A DNA stretch of 64,000 nt from assembly GCA_940671915.1 (NCBI GenBank), contig CALNVZ010003434.1, positions 4,971,517 to 5,035,516 of the forward strand, given 5' to 3'. The notes below the pieces were generated by a model, which ran no database searches, was not told where the DNA came from, and worked only from the letters and a program-made list of their open reading frames with translations. The number at the start of each line of letters is the position of its first letter. Position 1 is the first letter of the stretch. Shown piece by piece: positions 57,701-64,000 of the stretch. This DNA is from Paracentrotus lividus (lineage: Eukaryota > Echinodermata > Echinoidea > Camarodonta > Echinidae). The translations under genes and the position numbers were made by a program.

Positions 57701-59771
57701 AGAAAAAAATTTTAAAAATATTAGTGAAAGTTTGAAGAAAATCGACCAAAAAATAGCGAAGTTATGAATATGTAAAGTTTTGATTCTGTGACGTCACGTG
57801 CGAGCAGCTCTCCCATTGGTTGTGTATGTAAATTCCATAAATTTGTCTTTTTGTCATGGTTCTTGATAAAGGAATGGGTCAATTTGATATAGTCATGTAC
57901 ATGAACATATGTTTGATGGTATATCGACCGCACAGGTGACATAATTATTTTCTTCTGAAAAAAAAAAGACATTTTATTGAATTTACACTACATAACACAT
58001 AGGAGATCTGCTCGCATGTGACGTCACAGAATCAAAATTTTGAATATTCATAACTTCATCATATTTTGGTCGATTTTCCCGAAACCTTCACTCGTATTTT
58101 TCTTTTATTTTTCTGCATTTTTTAAGACCAATAAAATTCCAGGGTGAACTTCCCCTTTAAAGATGAAATCTACAAATGTAGTTCTGAACAACCTATCCCC
58201 ACACAGGCAGCAAAACCATGTAGGAATAGGGCGATTGCATGCTTTTATTGTTTTTGTTTTTTTGTTATTTTTGTGTCGCATACAACATGCTACCATTTTT
58301 AATTTCAATTGTAAAGGATGTGTAATCAAGTCAAGTTAGGTCTTGGTTCTTGTGCCCCTTCCGGTACTACTTGAGGATCACCATCAATCAAGAAAATCAA
58401 TATTCATGTCAAAACGATGTAAAATGTTGTCAAAATGTCAGGTATAAGTAACACAGCATGGAATCTCCAATATTGAAAAACTTAACAACCTAGCCCTTAC
58501 CTCTAGAACCATTGAGTTGAATTCCTTAGGTGAGTATAGTTGCTTAGCAACAGCCAAGATGGTGGATGTCTTCCCTGTTCCCGGTGGTCCATAGAAGAGG
58601 AGATGAGGCAGACGATCTTCCTTGATGAATCTCTGAACTACAACCAAAGATCAGTTTGTTTTGATACTTTAATAGTAGTAGTCTTAACAACAAACACTTG
58701 TCGAATTTCTTTATAAAGTATACTTTTCATCTTGGGAAAATATTTTTTTCAAAGGGTTCTGTTTACAATGAATGAGATTCAAATAATAATTTATTGATTT
58801 AATTTTGCCAAGATGACAAAAAACATGTAGATCACATAGGAATTCCCTGAAATTTACAAGCTAATTGCTTGCTACTATCATGATATCTATGATTTCATAC
58901 TTTAAAACCAGAAACATTTGTGACATGAAAATTTGCAAATTGGAGCTGACAGCCATTTTTAGCGGAATGAACTTTCACGAATGGCTAACCATCAAGTTAC
59001 TTGTAAAATGTACAGTATTGTACTAGCATTGAATTCATTGTTTAAACATACACTTTTGCAGGCATTTTACTTTAGCGAGTCTTGCCTCCTCAAAAGTATC
59101 ATGCACGCCAAAATTTTTGATTTTACAGTATTATACTTTTGAAAACCATTAGAGTCACTTTTTCAAAAGTCATGCCTTCCTCAGTGGCACAAATTGTTAT
59201 GCAGTTTCCGTACCCACATATAAGTCACATTTTTTCTAAGTTGATGCTAATTCTTCAGTACCAACATATTCAAATTAGGCAAGGTTAACTGTAGTAATAA
59301 ATGCAACTTGGTCTACACCCACTTTGACTCATGCCTATCTAGTCTCATCCCACATGGTCTACATGTACACAATAATCCATTTCATCTAATAAAATTTCAT
59401 GTAATTAACTTTTGGTCTAATTGCCATCTCGCCTGTTTACCATTTTGTCTGATGTCAACTTGGTCCAACATTGCTTAGTCTATGACCTCTAACAAACCCG
59501 TAAAAGACCAAGTATTCATTTGGGAATTAAAAGAAAATGCAGTTAGAAGATTTGGTTATTAGAAAAATTGGCAATTAAACCAATTTTTCATTAGACCACA
59601 TGAGAATTGGACCAAATCAAGAGTTGACGAAAGGGGCATCCCATGTGGTATAAGACATGAATCGGAGAATTGGAACAACTGCTGGTAGATGAAAGCTTGT
59701 ACTTACTTGTATTGATGATATCAGTATGAGAGATTAGATCGTCCAATTTGTTGGGTCGATACTTCTCCACC
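48074..59771 (-). CDS. RFC5: RFC5 (replication factor C subunit 5), nine exons, first exon missing
   Basis: RFC5 is a small AAA+ subunit of the clamp loader that places PCNA on DNA, and also serves the RAD17, CTF18 and ELG1 loaders. Exons: 59707-59771, 58501-58637, 56813-56966, 55898-56057, 54819-54900, 53739-53868, 52224-52301, 50677-50731 and 48074-48170 (with stop). All junction phases agree. Joined they give 318 residues, equal to human RFC5 from VEKYRP to its end. Motifs in order: VEKYRP; Walker [18 protein letters not shown]; Walker [29 protein letters not shown] with the SRC motif; [24 protein letters not shown]; and [12 protein letters not shown]. The first exon (a short N-terminus ending before VEK) was not found before the right edge. 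No frame damage in any exon. Confidence 0.95.
48171..49494 (-). other. RFC5 intron 9, exon-10-proximal part
   Basis: A LINE-like 3' tail in reverse orientation (ATAATAATAATAATGC ... GCGCTTT) lies near 48220-48290. A CGTTCAACATAACAAAA repeat lies at 48858-48922. Otherwise AT-rich. Confidence 0.55.
48858..48922. repeat. Triplicated CGTTCAACATAACAAAA with closing hairpin
   Basis: Three units in tandem (~20-bp spacing), then CGTTCAACATACCAGAATGT and TTGAACG, a hairpin formed by the last unit and its complement. Confidence 0.75.
49495..50646. mobile_element. TIR element made of regularly spaced palindromes
   Basis: CGGCCATCACATGGCAAAAG at the left and its near complement ending CATGTGACGGCCG at the right are terminal inverted repeats of ~30 bp. 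Between them GGCAAAAAGGTGTATCTG and CAGATACACCTTTTTGCC recur, forming ~36-bp palindromes at about 50130, 50198, 50269, 50342 and 50406 (66-73 bp apart), plus half-units at 49507, 49806 and 50068. The spacers repeat at about 140 bp, so the units are pairs. A C14 A28 run lies near 50551. No ORF of note. Confidence 0.85.
50677..50731 (-). CDS. RFC5: RFC5 exon 9 (short)
   Basis: 55 nt. Acceptor TTTTTCTAG, donor TTGA|GTAAGT. Encodes [17 protein letters not shown]. The hairpin-array element begins 30 bp past the donor. Confidence 0.94.
50732..51574 (-). other. RFC5 intron 8, proximal part
   Basis: No element or gene recognised. Confidence 0.5.
51575..52209. mobile_element. Tc1/mariner-like MITE with ~42-bp TIRs
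   Basis: CAGTGCACCCCAGAAAAAAA with GTAAACCCAACTTTGAGAGC at the left, near-perfect complement at the right; TA on both sides. Contains a second palindromic repeat at about 51855-51990. Confidence 0.85.
51855..51990. repeat. Nested palindrome, TCATAAGTCTAAGTTC family
   Basis: TCATAAGTCTAAGTTCATGG pairs with CCAAGAACTTAGACTTATGA around ACACGTGTT. The same family lies at 60751-60889, and both sit in this RFC5 neighbourhood. Confidence 0.75.
52224..52301 (-). CDS. RFC5: RFC5 exon 8
   Basis: Acceptor CTATCTAG, donor AGAA|GTAAGT. Encodes [26 protein letters not shown] mariner-like MITE ends 14 bp past the donor side. Confidence 0.94.
52302..53429 (-). other. RFC5 intron 7, distal part
   Basis: A T36-plus G10 run lies near 52465-52512. 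AACTTGGTGCG is repeated at about 52810. No gene. Confidence 0.55.
53430..53720 (-). repeat. Repeat family A (RFC5 copy, uninterrupted)
   Basis: Matches 535-807 plus 1671-1712 in PHF12, same strand relative to transcription, starting ~20 bp past the exon 7 donor. This copy lacks the hAT-like insertion. Confidence 0.7.
53739..53868 (-). CDS. RFC5: RFC5 exon 7
   Basis: Acceptor TCTCTTCAG. Encodes [30 protein letters not shown] and [13 protein letters not shown]. The donor C|GTATCC is weak but its phase fits exon 8. The intron start holds repeat family A. Confidence 0.92.
54117..54809. repeat. (GAT)n microsatellite, ~690 bp, with 186-bp internal duplication
   Basis: Almost pure GAT with scattered AAT, GGT, GAC and GTT triplets. 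Positions 54401-54545 recur at 54587-54731, so the tract grew by a 186-bp block as well as by triplets. The 292-residue Asp-rich ORF on plus and the His-rich ORF on minus are products of the repeat, not genes. Confidence 0.95.
54819..54900 (-). CDS. RFC5: RFC5 exon 6
   Basis: Acceptor CAATTTCAG, donor CAG|GTATAT. Encodes [20 protein letters not shown] and RVINILQ. The donor is about 10 bp from a 690-bp (GAT)n tract. Confidence 0.95.
54901..55897 (-). other. RFC5 intron 5
   Basis: AT-rich, no element recognised apart from A-rich tracts near 55540 and 55605. Confidence 0.5.
55898..56057 (-). CDS. RFC5: RFC5 exon 5, SRC motif
   Basis: Acceptor TTTCTTACAG, donor GAAAA|GTGAGT. Encodes [36 protein letters not shown] and the start of the lid domain. 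A C run lies just 3' of the donor. Confidence 0.96.
56058..56812 (-). other. RFC5 intron 4
   Basis: Contains a C15 A7 G10 run near 56266-56297. A block near 56330-56470 has no recognised function. Confidence 0.5.
56813..56966 (-). CDS. RFC5: RFC5 exon 4, Walker B
   Basis: Acceptor CTTCCAG, donor CGAG|GTAAGT. Encodes [20 protein letters not shown], then [29 protein letters not shown] and RR. A pseudo-copy of its 5' end lies upstream at 57147-57205. Confidence 0.96.
56967..57146. repeat. (ATAATAATACTAACAG)n-like minisatellite
   Basis: About nine imperfect units of 15-16 bp mixing AACAGATAATAATACT and AACAAATAATAATAAT, directly between RFC5 exon 4 and its pseudo-copy. Confidence 0.85.
57147..57205 (-). 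pseudogene. Partial duplicate of RFC5 exon 4 5' end, dead acceptor
   Basis: On the minus strand reads [17 protein letters not shown], against [15 protein letters not shown] in the true exon. The acceptor AG is AA here (CCCAACTCAATG versus TCCAGCTCAATG), so it should not splice. The similarity stops after about 45 nt of exon. Confidence 0.8.
57206..58500 (-). other. RFC5 intron 3
   Basis: Holds the TTAA foldback at 57659-58156. CCCTAACCC-like text near 57500 is too short and mixed to be telomeric. Confidence 0.55.
57659..58156. mobile_element. TTAA-target foldback MITE, AGGGGAAGTTCACCC ends
   Basis: AGGGGAAGTTCACCCTGGAA and TTCCAGGGTGAACTTCCCCT, TTAA at 57655-57658 and 58157-58160. Arms of ~140 bp include GATTCTGTGACGTCAC and GTGACGTCACAGAATC. 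Same AGGGGAA start as the element at 7732-8325 but otherwise different. Confidence 0.85.
58501..58637 (-). CDS. RFC5: RFC5 exon 3, Walker A
   Basis: Acceptor GGTTGTAG, donor GAG|GTAAGG. Encodes [34 protein letters not shown] and ends VLE. Confidence 0.96.
58638..59706 (-). other. RFC5 intron 2
   Basis: Includes a diverged fragment of the AGGGATNNAGTAAC MITE family at 58748-58965. The rest is unrecognised. Confidence 0.5.
58748..58965. mobile_element. Fragment of the AGGGATNNAGTAAC MITE family
   Basis: Shares ATGAATGAGATTCAAATAA, ATTTTGCCAAGATGAC and AAGCTAATTGCTTGCT with 46690-47125. The ends are lost. Confidence 0.65.
59707..59771 (-). CDS. RFC5: RFC5 exon 2, VEKYRP
   Basis: Acceptor TTGTTACAG, donor ACAA|GTAAGT. 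Encodes [20 protein letters not shown] plus T. Begins with G in phase 2, so the missing exon should end in TG (Trp as in human). Confidence 0.95.
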
Positions 59772-60750
59772 CTGTAACAAGAAAAAATCACAGACTGGTT
59801 AGAATTGCACTGTCTTTAATCATATTGGAATCTAGAGTCACTTTATTCCTGCTAATAAGCTGGCTCCCTCATCATCAATCGTTGACATTGGATCAGTGGA
59901 TAAAAATAAACATAAAATAACTGTCTATAGATCTACTCCTGTTATAACAAGCACATATACAAGATATCAATTCATTAGAAGAAGGTGAATAATGACTTTA
60001 AGGTGTAAAACACCAATAGGACAATGTCAATATGTGGAAGTGGGACTATGGGTGGCAGGTTTTACAACTTGGTCAATTGCCTGGTTTTTCTCCAAAGTTT
60101 TTTTTCTCATTTTGACTCTAAATTTAAGCTCTCCTATATTTCCATGTAGTTAGTAGGTTTTCAATGAATTTGATTTCACTATTCATGAAAAAAAAAAAAA
60201 TTTTTTTTTTCCTTATGGCAAAAAAGTCCTTGGGAACTTGACATGAGATTAATTAAAGATATAATTCAAATTAGAAGAGAGAAATAAAAAGAAAAAACAA
60301 CAACAAGAATAGGAAAAGTGAGCATCCAAACACTTAATATTGGCAAGTAGGCCCTAATCAAGTTCACTTTCAGAAAGTCTTGAACTCTTTCCAATTAGTG
60401 GCTATTGTTCAAGTACGTCACGTGACCTACATCACTGATTCCATGTTGTAATCTTTGTAGATGTGATATAACACATTATGTGAACCTAAAATGATAATAA
60501 TAATAACGCATCTATATAGCGCCATCTGTCTAGTTAAACTATTACGAGGCGCATTATAAGATGAAAGTGTTGAACTAGTTTAAATAGACTCATGAGACAC
60601 TGTAACCTGCTAAAACTTTTCATGAGATCTGGTATTTTACCATCTGCGTGAAAAACAATATAGCCACCATGAGAACTTTGACTGAGCTTGAGATTAATCT
60701 TAGATAAAATCATGAATTTCGGATCAAAAAGATTGGGACATTTTATGATT
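59772..60750 (-). other. RFC5 intron 1 or upstream region
   Basis: No exon 1 found. A LINE-like 3' tail (ATAATAATAATAACGC ... TATAGCGCC) in reverse orientation lies near 60490-60560. Confidence 0.45.
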
Positions 60751-60889
60751 CAGGGGCCCGTTTCTTGAAACCGTCATAAGTCTAAGTTCTTGGACAACCC
60801 AGAGGGACACGTGTTGTAGAATTAACACATGTTTCAATGGGATGTCCACGATCTTAGACTTATGACGGTTTCGAGAAATGGGGCCCCTG
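60751..60889. repeat. Palindrome, CAGGGGCCCGTTTC ends
   Basis: CAGGGGCCCGTTTCTTGAAA pairs with TTTCGAGAAATGGGGCCCCT G; the interior pairs TCATAAGTCTAAGTTCTTGG with its near complement. Related to 51855-51990. Confidence 0.8.
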
Positions 60890-61592
60890 ATGACTCGTAG
60901 CAAATGCCGAGGCGTTTTGATGAAGGTACGTATCGATTTAAAAGGTAGAAATTAAGCCAAGGCGTATTTGTGTTTTTGTTTACATGCTTCTGTACGCAGA
61001 GGCATGTACCACTCCCCATGACTCTGTAGTACATAATTTCAGATTTAAAAAATTGTATTGGGGGCAGATTTAAAAAATTGTATTAGGGGGCTAGTACAGT
61101 ATTAGTAACAGAGTTTCCATGACCATGTCATGACTATTAAAGGGATTAAGTAACTTCCAAAAACAAGTGCAAAAGAGATCAAAATGAATAGAATTCTATC
61201 GCTCTGACCGTAAAACCAAACTAGTCTACTGCAAGTTTCAGATCAAATGCAAGTCATTTACTATCTTAAAACAGTGAAATTTCAAACGCGGCCGAGGATA
61301 CGGCTGCGCATGATTAATTTATACCGCTCCGTTGAAAGCTTAGCCGCCCGGTAGGCACGGCGACTTGACAACAGGAAATGCGGTGAAAACCATGTGCGCT
61401 GAAACGTACACGGTTTTGTAAAGCGTCTCGAGGCGGGTTAGAAAATTTGAGTATAAAATCTTAGATATCTCGAAAGTAAAGCAAGCAAGTAGACTGCAAT
61501 TTTTAAGGAATACCAGACTGACCTATGTGTTCATAATCATGATGGCAAAATGAGCTAAATCCAAAGTTTCAAATTTGAATATCATTCAATGA

Positions 61593-62735
61593 TTTCATTT
61601 CATTTCATTTCATATGAACATTTATTTCACAATCACAATTCAAAGAAAGGAGGCGAAATTCCCGAAAAGCAAGCAATGCCTTGTAGTGGGTTCGCCCGTA
61701 AAGAAAATACATTGTTACAGTAAGTAATAAACATTTAAATCAGTACAAATATAATTGATTATAATAATATTGTGAATTTCTTAAAGTAAGTATAAGTAAA
61801 GCAAAGAAAGAGAGAGAGGAAGAGAGAGAGAAGGGAGAGAGAAGGAGAGAGAGAGGGAGAGAGGAGCCTGCCCAGGCCACGTGCTATAGATTATGAAGAT
61901 ACATATAATTACAAACCTCAGATTGGCTATACTACAAACAAGTTGCTGGAGTATACACTCGGATTTACAGATAAATAAATAAATAAATAAATAAGTCATG
62001 TTGAAGGGACAACCAAACTTGTTGCAAACATCTACTTATATAGAATTAAAGACGGAAAGTCAAGCGAATGGAAGGCATGTAACCATGCCATCCATGGAAT
62101 ATAAAAAAAGAAACTATGTACTCCAATCAGGCGCCTATTCAATTCTAACATAAGGCAGACGAAAGCAACAATTGGTTACCCAGTGCATTTACAAATGTTA
62201 TGTAATCGACACTTGAATACATTGAAATAGATCTGTAGGTTACAAATTTATATTGGGTAATTTTCTATTACATCTCTTTTTAATTTGTATTTGAAGCTTG
62301 ACACTGACAATGATTTTTTTATGTGATCTGGGAGTCATTCCAAAATTTGGCTCCAGTAAATCGAATATTGAATTGAAAGATACGTTTTTTATGCTTCGGT
62401 ATGTGAATAAGTTCACGTGACCTCGTCGTCTGTAGTTATGAATATTGCAATTTAACTCAAACATATTATACATTTCACTTGGTAACTGATCATTTAGACT
62501 CTTGTAAAACAAACACATTGTTGAATCATATTAAGGTCACTAAATTTTAACACTTTTAAGGATTTGAAAAGAGAGTCAGTGTGTGCTCTTGGTGGTTCAT
62601 TTGAGATTATACGGATATCTTCTTCTGCAGTACTACAAGTTTCCGGAGGAAATAGTTGAATGGGTGTTCCCCCAGATAATGTTACAGTATGTTAAATAAG
62701 GGAGTATTAATGAACTATAGAGGATTCGTAGAGTA
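61593..62735 (-). mobile_element. CR1/L2-like LINE 3' fragment, degenerate
   Basis: Minus-strand text after reverse transcriptase: LNDQLPSEMYNMFELNCNIH with NYR, RGHVNLF, and in another frame FWNDSQI, the H.Y.TR ... WN.LP-like block found at the end of many CR1/L2 ORFs. The 3' tail is repeated ATGAA at about 61593-61612. Frameshifted, no catalytic domain. Contains a (GA)n tract at 61806-61865. Confidence 0.65.
61806..61865. repeat. (GA)n-rich microsatellite
   Basis: About 60 bp of GAGA with AGGG interruptions. Confidence 0.9.
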
Positions 62736-62973
62736 TAATATATACTTACATATCAGGCCGGAACACTATCGATACTGCATCCCTTTAAGCATGGCAGGAA
62801 CTTACTACGACTAGCCCGCACACGAAGTGTGCGGGCTACGCTTTATTGACATTTAACGGCGATGTGAAGTCCGTTTTCCGGAGCTTTTCCGGGCAATAAC
62901 TTAAATCCTTGTCATTAAAATACCGGATATATTACTTTAATATATACTTACATATCAGGCCGGAACACTATCG
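62736..62973. repeat. 36-bp direct repeat pair around a hairpin
   Basis: Identical 36-bp copies at 62736-62771 and 62938-62973 (both contain CATATCAGGCCGGAACACTA). Between them lie the MITE end and a perfect hairpin at 62812-62838. Confidence 0.85.
62812..62838. repeat. GC-rich hairpin 2
   Basis: Arms TAGCCCGCACAC and GTGTGCGGGCTA around GAA, perfect 12-bp stem. Confidence 0.85.
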
Positions 62974-63399
62974 TCTTTGTTGGTGAATCTTATGTGTAAT
63001 TTGGGGGTCAAAATTTCCAAACTTCTCCAGTAGAACAATTCGTGGTCATAGCATAGGTTTGTCTTTGTAATACGCATGCGTCATGGATATTGCCGTGATT
63101 AGACTTTAGACAAGTCATTACAACCATAATTATATTTTTATGCCATTTCATGGTAATTAACCAAAATATCTGAGATTAGATCTACTTACATTAGTAGTCA
63201 TGAATTATTTTTTATTTTAGTTTTTGAGCCCATTTTTCCTGCATCAGCCTCTTTTTCGTAACAAAACTTACAAACTATAAAGAAAGAACGTCTTGATCAA
63301 GGCTACTCCAGGGTCCCCAGGGCGTGAATATTCAAAATTGAATGACATGCGCCGTTAAAACTAAACAAACAACAACAACAACAACAAATTTTATTACAG
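62974..63399. other. Intergenic, no gene seen
   Basis: AT-rich sequence with an (AAC)n run at about 63366-63387. Nothing else recognised. Confidence 0.5.
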
Positions 63400-63522
63400 C
63401 TTTATCAATATGGCGAATCGGGCAAATTTACGATACTGACGAAAACCCAAAGAAAATCAATCTTATTCTGGGAGCTATTCTTGTTTGTTTTTATTTACCA
63501 TATTCCGGCTGGTATGTTTTAG
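63400..63522 (+). CDS. Candidate exon, membrane-anchor-like, unknown
   Basis: Bounded by a TTTTATTACAG acceptor and a strong TTTTAG|GTAAGT donor. One frame reads through with SIWRIGQIYDTDENPKK followed by INLILGAILVCFYLPYSGWY and VL, a hydrophobic stretch after a charged one, as in a signal anchor. I do not recognise the protein. No second exon is visible before the window ends. Confidence 0.25.
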   Translation, partial: LYQYGESGKFTILTKTQRKSILFWELFLFVFIYHIPAGMF

Positions 63523-63639
63523 GTAAGTGGCATTGCATGTATGTGTATCATATTTGTTATAAACATTTTTGGGGGGTTGAATTTCATCGTTTTATTGGGG
63601 GAAACGGTGAGCTTGGGCCAGATGCATATGTTTACTTCA

Positions 63640-63666
63640 GGACGCCGCCACTTCGTGGCGGCGTCC
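63640..63666. repeat. GC-rich hairpin 3
   Basis: Arms GGACGCCGCCAC and GTGGCGGCGTCC around TTC, perfect 12-bp stem. Confidence 0.85.
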
Positions 63667-64000
63667 CGGGGCTAGGCAGGAACATGATGAATAACTGTCA
63701 AAAATAGCCTAACTAAAGTAGATTTAGATCTAAAGACAGATTAGAGTCTAACGTTAATGATATACCATCTCATCTGGCCATGGCATTGACTACAGTCTAA
63801 ATGAGTTACAAACTATTAAACAGCTCCACTTATACTGACACAAAGAGTTAGTTTTCTAAACAAGACAAGGGCCTAAGCCTAAGTAAGGCTAAGTTGTAGA
63901 GATCTATTAATAAAAGAGTCAAGACCCATCTCAATTTTTATCTTCAGTCCCGTCTATTGAATTTTGTGTCATATTCAATTTCGAAATATAAAAATAGTGC
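63667..64000. other. Right edge, no gene seen
   Basis: AT-rich; nothing recognised. Confidence 0.5.

Larger units (their letters stand above)
61141..62784. mobile_element. TTAA MITE of the AGGGATNNAGTAAC family, split by a LINE
   Basis: Left end AGGGATTAAGTAACTTCC after TTAA (61137-61140); it follows the family to TATCATTCAATG at about 61592, then is interrupted. The other end ATACTGCATCCCT resumes at about 62772 and is followed by TTAA at 62785-62788. Confidence 0.75.

Overview
This is a eukaryotic nuclear window, most likely from an echinoderm such as a sea urchin. That guess rests on intron-rich genes with deuterostome-like proteins, AT-rich introns full of ACATGTACATGT-type runs, many foldback DNA elements and CR1/L2-type LINEs. 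The species cannot be fixed from sequence alone. There are no bacterial features. Three protein-coding genes can be supported by conserved motifs joined across phase-consistent splice sites.

Layout: (1) 1-13958, minus strand: PHF12 (Pf1), a two-PHD-finger subunit of the SIN3/HDAC complex. Seven exons are visible; the gene continues past the left edge. (2) 13.7-21.3 kb: the PHF12 start region appears twice, on either side of an exactly 25-base N gap. The right copy is full of single-base indels and looks like a false duplication. (3) 21.5-27.2 kb: nested DNA transposons with no gene. (4) 27228-39671, plus strand: PPM1D (Wip1-type PP2C phosphatase) in four exons. Its exon 2 lies in a second false duplication around another 25-base N gap (33688-33712), and both copies of exon 2 are frameshifted. 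Intron 1 carries a broken CR1/L2 LINE and long inverted repeats. (5) 39.7-48.0 kb: PPM1D 3' flank, then a gene-free stretch with foldback elements. (6) 48074-59771, minus strand: RFC5, the small clamp-loader ATPase subunit. Nine exons encode 318 residues, the same length as the human protein from its VEKYRP motif to its end. The short first exon was not found. (7) 59.8-64 kb: nested MITE and LINE remains and one weak candidate exon at the right edge.

PHF12 and PPM1D are divergent; PPM1D and RFC5 are convergent. The three act in chromatin repression, DNA-damage signalling and replication, but nothing here shows co-regulation.

The best leads are structural. PHF12 exon 4 and its splice donor lie in a 103-bp tandem repeat that supplies four identical donors. 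One repeat family sits just inside the donor of an intron in both PHF12 and RFC5, and one copy is split by a hAT-like insertion whose empty site is shown by the other. A 1.15-kb TIR element in RFC5 is built from regularly spaced palindromes. Several TTAA-target foldback families occur, including two elements sharing one TTAA and one split by a LINE. RFC5 exon 4 has a pseudo-exon duplicate with a dead acceptor.
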